Part shown: positions 18,774 to 28,544 of the stretch, piece after piece
Layout: the number at the start of each line of letters is the position of its first letter
Numbering within the stretch: the stretch's first letter is position 1
Assembly (NCBI GenBank): GCA_016110215.1
Contig: JADWQD010000012.1
Span: forward strand, 558,001-622,000
From: Capronia americana
Lineage: Eukaryota; Ascomycota; Eurotiomycetes; Chaetothyriales; Herpotrichiellaceae
Reading direction: 5' to 3'
DNA length: 64,000 nt
Program-made: the position numbers and the translations under genes
The notes under the pieces: model-generated
Told to the model about the DNA's origin: nothing
Databases searched by the model: none
Seen by the model: the letters and a program-made list of their open reading frames with translations, nothing else

Positions 18774-21355
18774 ATGAATGGCAGTCTTCGGACGAGAACC
18801 AAGAGAGCATGTGACAAGTGCAGCATTTCCAAGGTTCGTTGCGATGGTGGATCTCCATGGTGAGTGCTGACCTCGATGATCGGTAGTGATGTTCGAGAGG
18901 CTCACCTTGTTCTAGCCGTCGGTGTGAAGGTAAGTGCGCACCGCCTGTGGCAAGGCAGCCGTTCGACTGATCGGTGCTAATAATCACCCGCTCGTTGGTC
19001 CTACAGAATACCGCTATTCATGCTACTACGCTCGTGACTTCAGGAGGCGCGGTCGCAAGCCGAAAAGCCACAATGGAGGACAAGTAGCCGAAATCAACAG
19101 GGCGCAGTTGCCCTCTCTTGTCCCGGTGTCGCCGCAGGCCATGGTGGAGAACATTCCCTATCTTGATGAAACAGAAAGAGTCCTGGCAGGGAACGGCCAC
19201 CAAACCTCGGCGCTGCATCGACATGCAGAGAGACCAGCCACGGATGATCGATTCAGTGGTGCATCAACACAACACAGTGCTTCGACGGGGCCTAGTATGC
19301 GTCACAGGACCTCTACCTTTGCCTTTTCCCAACAAACCAACCACGCTGAACAGGACCTCAATCCACCCTCGGAGCTAATACTCGACTCCCAGATTCCTCC
19401 GCCCAGAGACGGGCGTGAATCCTTCAGCACTCCGCAGTTGACCAACAACCCCGGTGTGGAGGTTCAAGCCGGACGACCTCCACAAGCACAACACTCCGCT
19501 TTTCGACCATACCTCTGCCTCGAACCCATACGGCCTTTGCTCGACGACCTGATCTGCCCTGAAGATGCGTGTGAGTTGCTACGGTTCTACTTTGCTCGAC
19601 CAGGAAGCTCCCTCTTCAGATCTGCCTCCCCTTACGTGTTGACCCATGTGCTGAGGAAGAAATCGCTCCTTCACCCCACTAAGCCCAGAGAGACTACCCC
19701 AGCGCTCTTGACCACGATGCTTTGGGTCAGCGCCCAAACAGCAGACATTCCTCTGCTACTGCTACCAGGAGAAAGATCAAGGGTATGTGAAGCGTTGCGG
19801 AAATTGTCCACGTCGCTCGTTCACGACAGGGATCATGATCATTGGCAAAGAAGTCCCGGTGAGCAATCCAATGCGCCGACATATGTAAACCTAGCACACT
19901 GACACAGGGGAAAGGAGGCCGTCTTCTACAGCATAGTTTCTACCACTACGGCCAGACGAATCCTCACTTAAAACCTTCAGAGCAACAACAAACAGATCCG
20001 CCCGTGCCGCTCATCGACGACGTTCTCACATTCATACTGATGTGTATCGTCACCTCAGGGGGAGACTTCAAAACCGACTGCTATCCGTGGTGGAGCAAAG
20101 CTGTAAGGCTGGCACAATCTATGGGCCTGAACAGAGTAGACGCCACAGAAGGCGAGTACCATGTTACCTCGAGGTGTCCGACGCCATCCCACACTTGTCA
20201 GGGCCACGACACCGGATCTGGAGCGCAGTGCCACGCAGCTCTAGAAGCCCAAGAAGAACGACGACGCGTTTTCTGGCTTCTATTCTGCCTGGATCGACAC
20301 CTGGCGCTTGCATTCAACACCATACCCAACATTTCAGACGACGAATGCGACGTCCACATCCCACTCCCGGACGACATATGGGAGAACTTCGAATCTGTGC
20401 CTAGCGAACTCCTCACCCAACGCCCCCACGGGCCTCCCACATTAGTGACGGGGACGGGCTTTTTCGAATATTTCTTGCCCCTGATGGCCATCATGGGAGA
20501 CGTCATGCACATCCACCATCGCCGATACCACCCTCGCTTCGGAACCCTCGACGACCAGAACTCCATCTCCATGGTGGAGAAACTGTTCGCGAACTGCGCC
20601 CAAAGTATTAGTGACCTCGAAAGGCGGTACGAGACAGAACAACTGAACGGTGCCATCCCGGCAAGCGAGTCTCTCACCCCGAACTCAGGATTTCAAGAAA
20701 GTCCCGTGACCCACGTGCTAGGGACGCCGGTAGTACGGCGTCCCAAGAGCCGCGCTTTGGCCCAGCTCGTCACATCGTACAGCACTTTCATCCTGCATGT
20801 CCTCCATGTGTTGCTGTACGGGAAATGGGACGCCGTGTCGATGCTTGAGAACGAGGACGGCTGGATCACGTCGGTGCATTTCATGGAATGTGCCTCGCAT
20901 GCCATCGCGGCCTCGGAGGCCGTCTCCCAGATCCTCAAGTGCGATCCCGAATTGACCTTCATGCCGTATTTGTTCGGCATCTACCTCCTCCATGGAAGCT
21001 TTATCCTGCTGTTGTTTGCCGACCGGATGCCGCAACTTGGACCGAACGAGTCGGTAGAAAAGGCGTGCGAGACCATCATCAGGGCACACGAAGTATGCGT
21101 CGTCACGTTGAGCACCGAGTTTCAGGTGAGTCAGTAGTGTCTTGGCTTACCTTAGCCACTGACCATTGTGCAACCATTGGGGCCATGGAAGATCGAGCTG
21201 ACGGGAATTGACAGAGGAGATTTCGCAAAGTGCTCCGTTCGACATTGTACAGTGTCAGAAGTGCGAGGGCTACGAATGCGGACGAAAGCCGCGTCCGACA
21301 CAGAGTGTTGTCCCTGTACAGGTGGACCAAAGGGGCGAGAGGGCTCGGCCTGTAA
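18774..21355 (+). CDS. Zn2Cys6 transcription factor of the XlnR/AraR family
   Basis: Model of 767 aa in five exons: 18774-18859, 18916-18929, 19007-19858, 19915-21125 and 21215-21355; the total is divisible by three. Splicing builds the zinc cluster C13-x2-C16-x6-C23-x5-C29-x2-C32-x6-C39 followed by YARDFRRRGRKPK, the C-YAR-RRGR form of XlnR-type regulators. Exon 2 is only 14 nt. The middle homology region has EDACELLRFYFARPGSSLF, SPYVLTHVLRKKSLL, DDVLTFILMCIVTSG, WWSKAVRLAQSMGLNR and EERRRVFWLLFCLDRHLAL. The last exon (RRFRKVLRSTLYSVR ... SLYRWTKGARGLGL) matches my memory of the XlnR/AraR C-terminus. The family activates plant-polysaccharide and pentose genes. Its place beside reductase, transporter and fucosidase makes it the likely pathway regulator. 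The intron 3 acceptor (19914) is the least certain join. Confidence 0.87.
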
Positions 21356-22600
21356 CAAACAGGGCACATGGAAACCCAAAGGGCACCTTGCTGTAACTTG
21401 CTCCTAGGCAAAGCTTTGGAGGGTCGACAACCCGTGCCCTCGAACTCAATTATAATGGAATACACCGGAAGGGGTTGTGGCAATCCACCACCTCTTGGCT
21501 CGCACGCGTGCTCTCATCACCCATGCCACAAACCAGAGGACTCTCGCTTCTCCCAAGGTCTTAGTATATCGTGGACGTGGTCGAGGTCGCGAGCCTCAAT
21601 CCCTTCCAGATGGTCTCCCTTCCCGGAGCTCCTTGGATAGCCCTAATGGAGCCGCAGCCGTAGCCGTGCTTGCTTCGATGATAAAAGACGACCGTGAGCA
21701 TCACAGCAAGCGAGAAGGTAGGTCTGTGCGATACTGGACGTTGGTGATGACTGCGCTCGATCTTCTGGTGTTCATGGAGTTGACCAAGCCCTCGCCCGCC
21801 TCGCAGGACCTTGACGAGTTGTCTAGCGTGAGCTCAGCCACGCGGTGCTGAGTGTGGGAATGTTGAGATGTACAGTCTGAGACTGCATTGTTCAGTATCG
21901 TTGCCACGGCCGTATCTGGCTGAAACGGAAAAAAGACCGTCGGGGTGGAAAATATCGCTGTGTTGCTTCAAAGTTGTTGGGTGTTGGGGGGAGGGTGTAA
22001 TTGTACAAGCGTAGAAGAGCAGCTGTCAGCTGTCATGGACGTGGTGAGGAAATCCAGTCGAGCGTAAGTCATTTATCACCGGCTGGGCCCAGGTCAGAGA
22101 GGTGCGGACGTGAGTCGGAGTCAGGTAGCAGTGAAGGTCAAGTCATAGATATGTAGGCAGTGGAGGCAGGGGAGGCGGAGCGAGGATCGATATGTATGTA
22201 TCAGCTTCCTCTAGGGGACGGTGTGACTTACGATACTGTTTGATGTGACGGGATGGTCGAGCACGTTGCTTTGTATCTGCTGGATGTGGTGAACAGGTAG
22301 AAGCAATGGTTAGGCTATCATTCAACCTCATTCGGAAAGCCGGTGTCTCACCCAGCTCATCCAACTCATCTAGCTTATCCAGCTCCTCCAGCTCCTCCAG
22401 CTCATCCAACTCATCCAGCTTATCCAGATCAGCCAGCTCATCCAACTCATCTGGCTCAGTTTCGTGTTCCTCTTGTCGTCTTGTCAAAGTGGATCCATAG
22501 AGTAGGTGGTGGTCGCTGTTAGCCGCAAGGAATCTGAGGTGCCAGCCCAGGGTGCCATGTGTGCTCATTTGCGCCTTGTACAGGCCTTTCATCCCGTTCC
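21356..22600. other. Intergenic region with a hexamer/nonamer minisatellite
   Basis: No supported gene. At about 22345-22460 a tandem array of TCATCCAAC/TCATCCAGC-type units reads as a Ser-rich string on plus and as repeated DEL/EEL triplets on minus. A minus-strand frame of up to 161 codons runs through it (22143-22628) but overlaps the 3' end of the BTB gene in another frame and begins with GTG. Confidence 0.45.
22345..22460. repeat. Minisatellite of TCATCCA-type units (DEL-coding on minus)
   Basis: About thirteen 9-nt units of the pattern (C)TCATCCAACTCATCCAGC with TCC/TTA variants. A GGTGAG splice-donor-like sequence follows on the minus strand at about 22350. Whether the array is translated cannot be decided here. 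Confidence 0.75.
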
Positions 22601-23832
22601 CTATTCGTCGGGCACGTCCGTCCAGCACGCTTCGTGCGGATTGTCATTGAAGGAAACCAGGGAAATACCACGTAGAAGTTTCGTGTGAGTGTCGATGAGC
22701 TTTAAAAGGTCGCCCTTAATATCTCTGGCCGTGTAGTCCATGCGCCCCGCCTGCCCATCGAGAATGGCACCATTGCCGCCAGGTAACATGCCCTTTGAAT
22801 TGATTTTCGCTTTCGCCAGATCTGCGACTCTGCAGACAACTTTAATGGCCTGAACCAATGCGCCGTTGTAGTTGGAAATCTTGTGCGCAATGATCCCTTC
22901 TTTTCGCAGGAGGTCATGGAAGGTACGATAGCTAGTGAGAGCTTCTCTGCCATCTTCGCCGTCCGGTACTACAGGGTGGCTTTTATCAATGCATTCGAAT
23001 ACGTCAGAGAGGAAATTTGTAACGGCGTTCTTCCGTGCTTCGTTGATATCATCTGCGTCGTCTGAATTAGTTGACTTGCTGGCTAGGTACCTTAGGAGCA
23101 GGAAGTCTTGACCTCACCTTTGACATATGGACGCCAGGAGTCTATGCGCCGCAGTGGCAGTGGGCGGACTCGTTTGGGAGCTTGTGCGACGACGACTTTA
23201 CTAGTCCTCCAGAACATTTCACTCATCTGGCAGAACGAAGCAATACTCAGAAGCTCCTCAAACGTGACCTGATGCTGTTCCAGTGCATTTACGACACTCT
23301 TCGTTCCTGTCGTGTCATTGGATGCCGCCGTGATCTCATGAATGACTGGAAAGAGTCTCTAGGCGATGAATGGTCTGAAAAACTCGACACAGCATCTCAT
23401 AGCGTCGGCCAGTTTTGCAAGCGCGAGTAGCCTCTGTCCTGTCAGTGTGTCGATGTTCGCGTGTTTGTAGTGGATCATGTTGAAGAAGTCCAGGTAAACT
23501 TCCGGGTCGTCCTCCTGTCTTGTAACAACTTTGTCACTCCCATTGATAGGTGCCGAGGATAACACTTTGGCGAAGGCAGGAGCAGCTTGACAGATCAGGG
23601 GACCGGAGACCCTGATGGTGCGAGCAGCGTCACCCTTGCCGATCTTGAACAACACTTGGCCTTGTGGGTCGACGTCGATACATCGAGGTGACTTTTGGGA
23701 CTCGTCCTCCATTTCGTTGGCTTTGCGCTTCAGTCCGAGTCCGTCAGTCTCTTTAGGAAGCGAAGAGGAGGAAGACATCGTAGATAACTGTGGGAGTCGA
23801 GAATACGCGACTTTGAAGGTAAAGAAAGACAT
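22601..23832 (-). CDS. BTB/POZ-domain protein interrupted by an in-frame TAG
   Basis: The N-terminal frame starts at ATG 23832 and shows a fungal BTB domain: VLFKIGKGDAARTIRVSGP, then AFAKVLSSAP, DDPEVYLDFFNMIHYKH and LLALAKLADAMRCCVEFFRPFIA. It stops at TAG (23361-23359), codon 158. The same frame stays open beyond it with FPVIHEITAASND, VTFEELLSIASFCQMSEMFW and a good GTGAGG intron (23117-23062). After splicing it runs as NEARKNAVTNFLSDVFECID ... to a TAG at 22601. Both exons together are 392 codons, so the phase is preserved across the stop. The block EELLSIASF..MSEMFW parallels EDFIPIAASFGLDDLFW in the second BTB gene at 28.5 kb, arguing that the downstream part was coding. Either this is a recent nonsense allele, a sequence error, or the short 157-aa product is real. 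Confidence 0.65.
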
Positions 23833-24101
23833 GTCAGGACAGTGGAGGGTCTAGCAAGAAATGCAATTGCCAAGAACAATGAGCGCAGAGTCGGCAGCAG
23901 TTGAGAAGAAGATGAGTGCAAAGTGAATGAAAGGCATTCTTGCCCAAGGAAAAATGATACCCGACCTAGACTCCGCCATTGTTGTTGTGGCCCAATAGTC
24001 CTTCCCGTCCAACACCAAGCTCAGGACAGTCGCAGTCGGTCCTCGTAACAGTCACTCCCACAGATATCGAGCCCAGAGCAGTTCAACCGCGGCCAAACGG
24101 T

Positions 24102-24752
24102 TTAAGCCTCGAGTCTGGCTCTCTTGTCGCCACCGTGCTCATCGACTCCTCCATAACCTGTCCCCTCATACCCAGTCTCCACCTTGTCATAGCCGCTCTC
24201 AAAATTGCGCTCTGTAAGCTTTTGACCATCGACATTGAAACTCTCCGACTCTCCCATGTCGGCGTTGAACATGTCCTCCTTTTCTCTCATAGGCGTCTTT
24301 CCTTTCTTATCGACACCCCTACTGACCACATTGTACGCTCTTCTTCTCTTGTACCTCCTCCAGCATAAGCAACCACCGGTCAGAAGGACGAGTAGAATGA
24401 CCGCGCTGACAACAGCAATAACAATAATGTACTTCGTGGCAAGGCCGTGGCTGTCGGATTTTGTGGTCGATGCAGTGTTGTCGGAGGCCAAACCAGCGTT
24501 TGTCAATTTCTCGATCCCGTGGGTGATTTTCTCTGCGTGAATGGTGCTGGTAGTGGTCGGAAGGTTAAGTACTGCGGTGGCGGCGTCGTCGGCGACTCCT
24601 GCTTGGGCCAATTTGCCTAAGGCGTGGGTGATCTTTGCGCTGTTCAGCACCGCCGTGGTTGTTGGAGCATTAAAGCCGGCTGCGTTTGGCACTACTCTCT
24701 TGTTTCCCGCGATGCCTCGAAGCAGGCGATCCGGGATGAAGTCCATCTTCAT
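24102..24752 (-). CDS. Single-pass membrane protein of unknown function
   Basis: 216 aa, ATG at 24752, single exon as read. Residues 1-110 are Thr/Ala-rich with two imperfect copies of a TTT-x-(8)-KITHxxxKLxxAGxAxD unit (ITHALGKLAQAGVADD and ITHGIEKLTNAGLASD). A single hydrophobic helix (YIIVIAVVSAVILLVLLTGG) is followed by CLCWRRYKRRR, a positive stop-transfer flank, and a charged, Tyr/Gly-rich tail. The layout resembles a fungal cell-surface sensor-like protein, but there is no N-terminal signal peptide in this model. A splice-acceptor-like CACTACAG lies just before the ATG, so an upstream exon encoding a signal peptide may be missing. I assign no function. Confidence 0.6.
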   Translation of the reverse strand: MKMDFIPDRLLRGIAGNKRVVPNAAGFNAPTTTAVLNSAKITHALGKLAQAGVADDAATAVLNLPTTTSTIHAEKITHGIEKLTNAGLASDNTASTTKSDSHGLATKYIIVIAVVSAVILLVLLTGGCLCWRRYKRRRAYNVVSRGVDKKGKTPMREKEDMFNADMGESESFNVDGQKLTERNFESGYDKVETGYEGTGYGGVDEHGGDKRARLEA

Positions 24753-25564
24753 TGACTGTAGTGAGACGAATGGAAAGATGTGTCGGTTCGTACGCGTCGA
24801 CTCGAAGACGGGTGGCCCTGATCAAGCAAAGAACGACTCAAGGAAACTCGTCAACAAGAAACGGGAAGTCGTAGCGAAACTCAGAATCACCAACGCTTCG
24901 CACAGAGACACCGAGAGATCGACGCGAAAACAGCAGAAGGATCAGTATTTCAGGCCAACGGCCCACCGATGAGGGCGCATGGCTAGCGACACGGAGGAGA
25001 AAGGTGAGCATAAGCACTTGTACCAAAGCTTTGCGCCACCACACGACTTCCTAGCCGAACAGGGTCTCGTAAGCAGAACATGCTCGATATAGAAGCAGAT
25101 CCAGATTGCACAGGAGAAAGGCGGGCGCCGGATTGGGCAATTCCTGGGCCTCAGCCCCTGGTCAATGTCAGCAGAACCATTCAGCTCGAAACGTTCGCCT
25201 CTCAGCCCCCTCCTTGTCTGGCTAAGCTTTGAACAAGCCTCACGCTGAGCTTGTGCTCTGACAGACTATGCCCAATACATACATAATGCGAACCTACCCG
25301 AATCGCGAATAATCCGTGCCGAACATCACGTCTACTCGTAATACGTCGAAGCGAGGCCCGTGTGGAAATGAGGAGCAAGCTGACGCTGATGCGGTGGCCG
25401 AAATTTCGACGCCCCAGCTGCAAAAGGTCTAGCGGAACCTGACTCGTATTCGGCTCAAAGAAGCCATATCACGTGCCTTTTATGACTCGTGATAGAATTC
25501 ACTTGGTCGCAACCCGCAGCTTAGGTACAGACTGCACACCGACCTTGCACTGAGCATTGACTAG
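24753..25564. other. Intergenic region
   Basis: No supported gene. A minus-strand frame of about 67 codons (24838-25044) has a hydrophobic start (MLTFLLRVASHAPS from an internal Met) that could in principle be a signal-peptide exon for the membrane protein at 24.1 kb, but I find no phase-consistent donor. Confidence 0.35.
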
Positions 25565-26665
25565 ATGGCTCGTGCCGCTGGGAAGCGAGCGAAGCCTGCA
25601 GCGAGCTCATCTAACACACCGAAGCCCTCCGCGACTACTCCAGCCGGACCCCCCACACCCTTTCAATATGCTCCGGCATCGCTACGCCCATTCCTTTCCA
25701 CTCTCCCCACAGATCACATCTACCTCGTCCACCTGGACCGTACTCCACCGAGCCTGAAGAAGCGAGTCTTCACTGTACCGGTCCTCCTGAACCTGCTCAT
25801 CGTCATTGGGCTGTGTGTTCGGGTGTATTATGCTGTGCCAGTGTACCTGGAGCAGATCATCACAATTTTCGGATATGATACGGCATATAAAGTCGATACA
25901 GCGGCTGCCGGTGTTGGAGAGATCATGAATGCTCTGACCTCGCGCACACTGCTGTTGATGATCGATTATGCCATATTCGGCTTCATTGGAAGTTGGCCCA
26001 GGGGGTTCTTGTTTGGGAGCAAATTATCGAGGTTCGCAAGTCCAGTGCAGTGGAGAAGAAGGCTGGGGTTCAGAGACACAGAGATTCTTGTCCGAAGAGG
26101 GAGAAATTGGGATACACCCTTGCTCGTTGGGGAGAACCCGGATCAAGTCAAGACATGGAAGGTCGATGAGGAACTGACCATCAAAGTCAAAGTCGATCCA
26201 GCGATGCGACCAGCGTACTTGGCTAAGACGGGATATCTGCTCCTAGACCAAGACTGGGATCTCGATTTCAAAGCGATGCTCGATGCGCACAGATTGGTAG
26301 AGAAAGGCACTATCCAGCTCAAAGATCTTGAGAATCTGGTCTTGGTCTATTACCAAAAGCAATGGTTAGTGTGGAAAGTTCATGAGACGCCCGATTCCAC
26401 CGTGGAAGATGTACAGGACGGCCCTGTGGAGAACTTCCGACGCAACCTTGCCGACCTCGGCGCCGAAGATATCTTTTTCCGCTGGATCGAGATTGTTCAA
26501 TTTGAGACGTCGCAGCCGGGTGGATTTACCGAAGGACGACAGGCCGAAGCAATCAGGGAGTTAAAGAGGCGGCTGGAAAAGAAGGGAATCGATTTCGCCA
26601 AATTCTGGGAAGAGATTGGCGGACAGACCGGCCTTCCTGGGTTCGATGTACAACACCGGGATTGA
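25565..26665 (+). CDS. Conserved fungal membrane protein with two hydrophobic segments
   Basis: 366 aa, single exon, ATG at 25565. An Ala/Pro/Thr-rich N-terminus is followed by LRPFLSTLPTDHIYLVHLD, a strongly hydrophobic segment (VLLNLLIVIGLCVRVYYAV, about residues 70-90) and a second (LLLMIDYAIFGFIGSWPRGF, about 128-148). The rest is soluble and charged: a W-V-D beta-like stretch (TWKVDEELTIKVKVD), LLLDQDWDLDF, and a C-terminal coiled portion (EAIRELKRRLEKKGIDFAKFW). I recognise it only as the kind of intronless protein conserved across Pezizomycotina without a named function. Codon use and length look normal for a housekeeping-type gene. It is probably in an internal membrane, since no signal peptide precedes the first hydrophobic segment. 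Confidence 0.82.
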   Translation: MARAAGKRAKPAASSSNTPKPSATTPAGPPTPFQYAPASLRPFLSTLPTDHIYLVHLDRTPPSLKKRVFTVPVLLNLLIVIGLCVRVYYAVPVYLEQIITIFGYDTAYKVDTAAAGVGEIMNALTSRTLLLMIDYAIFGFIGSWPRGFLFGSKLSRFASPVQWRRRLGFRDTEILVRRGRNWDTPLLVGENPDQVKTWKVDEELTIKVKVDPAMRPAYLAKTGYLLLDQDWDLDFKAMLDAHRLVEKGTIQLKDLENLVLVYYQKQWLVWKVHETPDSTVEDVQDGPVENFRRNLADLGAEDIFFRWIEIVQFETSQPGGFTEGRQAEAIRELKRRLEKKGIDFAKFWEEIGGQTGLPGFDVQHRD

Positions 26666-28544
26666 TTTATAATTACCGAGGGCTTGGGCAGACGGAACAT
26701 CCTCAAGCCTTACGAGACGACTCCCGGCTTGAAGCCCATACAGATATCCTATATATCCTGATCAACTCCCACTCGAGAAAGACACAGTCAGCAGCAGAAA
26801 GCTTGCTGGCAAGTCACCTCCCTCTACAAGCAAGAACTCCACGCTCGACACCATAGACGCCTTACATTAGAGGTTTCTTAGACAGCACTCGACCTCAGTT
26901 TAGGGCATTCACAAAAGCCATCGAATACCAGAGGATATTCTCGGGACGTCTCAGACCGCTCCCGTGTTCTTCATCATCAACACGATCAGTCAAGGGCATC
27001 GATGTGAAACGTCTACCAGTGTTTGTTGTTCTAGCCGACATGCTTATTGCCAAGGGGCTATACGTCCATGGATGCAGTGCAAGCTTCATGATTACGTATT
27101 CTGGGTCGTGAAGTTTACCAGTTACAAGGCCTTCTACAGCGAGACCACCGAATGCTTACCCCAATACGAAGGCTCCTTGCTTGATGATCTTATCATGTTG
27201 ACTTACAACTTCAACCGCGGCGGCCTGTGTCGATGGAGTACGAGAACCTACCTAGCTAGAGAAATGGCGAATATGAGGCCATGAGTGTTTCGGGAGAGGT
27301 CTGTTGTGTTTTCCAGTCAGTGGTCTCCCTTTACGGTATATCACTCCTCTACGTACCAAGGCTCACCATCGGTGATATCTTCCAGGATACCTCAACGGAT
27401 CATGATTATCGATTGTGGATTTTACGCGGATGACCAAAACAATCCTCCGGGGGGTAACGGCGCTTTGCAAGAACACTCTAGCAGGATACGCGTCTTTCAT
27501 GTGCTGGCTAACATTCAATGGCTTGTCGCTGACTGATCCAGTCAATGGTCGAACTCGTGGTTAAGAATAGCGCAATTGTTGGAGTGATGACTGGGTACCT
27601 CATCTCGGACCGACTTTGCATGAGAATATGGCAAGGCAATGGAGAGAAACCTCTGTGGAGAGTCGTCGAACTTCCCAAGCTATGGCTACCGGTATTGCAC
27701 ACGCGACATTAGGAGAGACCCTCGCCTTCTTGCTCAATTCGAGGGGCCTGAGAAATCTTATTTCTTCGCTTCGATAAAACGCGAAAACTACATCAATCGC
27801 CCTTGCGCGTGGGCCACTGGAAGCAGCATCTTATGCGTGCTTGGATACCGCATTGTTGCGAGTTCAACGACGGCAAGATTTGTACAATCTTTGGTATGGA
27901 GAAGCGAAAAGAGGCAGATTATCAGCCTGGGACGACCCGAATTCACCTGACAGGAGACTCAGAGGGCCCTGGTCCTGGTTGAGGCCGGCTTTAACGTGGT
28001 ACACCCCACAGGCTGCCCAGGTGTGCGGCTTTTCCTGGATCTGTTTGATCGACATCGAGCAAGTTGAAGCTGAAGGCAAACCGCTTTCCAACTCTCCATG
28101 CAAACAGCCTGAGCGGAGCGGCTTGTCTGTGACTATCAAAAATTCACTGAATTTTCCTTCACTTTCTACTGACACCCCTTGCCCCGATCACGTCACGCCT
28201 TTGTGATCAACTGCCTTGCGCGTTTTATATCTGCATTTATATCTGCATTTATATCTGCATTTATATCTGCTGTGCCGCGAGACCTTTTTCATTCGCTGCG
28301 GACCAAACGATCTCAATAGAAGAGGTCACATCAAGGACACAATCTGGGACTCTCCTGTAAGTACTCGCGAGAACTGGCCCTGCACCGCATTGTTGAATTG
28401 ACCTGACCTCCTCTGCTAACATATTTCTTCCTCAAACAGCTTGTTGCAACACACTCTCGCACAACCTGTGTCGCTGTGCGCGACAGCGTCGCGGCGACGA
28501 ATACTCTGCACTATTCGAGCAATAACAGATGGAAAGCAGACGAT
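26666..28544. other. Intergenic region with possible gene remnants
   Basis: No complete gene. Short coding-like segments are in shifting frames: about 26897-27110 (+) reads FTKAIEYQRIFSG then DVKRLPVFVVLADMLIAKGL, BTB-like in style. About 27820-28080 (+) reads LDTALLRVQRRQDLYNLWYG and LRGPWSWLRPAL. These are not joinable by good splice sites. A four-copy 12-bp tandem repeat lies at 28224-28270. Confidence 0.35.
28224..28270. repeat. 12-bp tandem repeat, about four copies
   Basis: Unit TTATATCTGCAT, nearly perfect in all copies, about 270 nt before the second BTB start codon. Confidence 0.9.
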
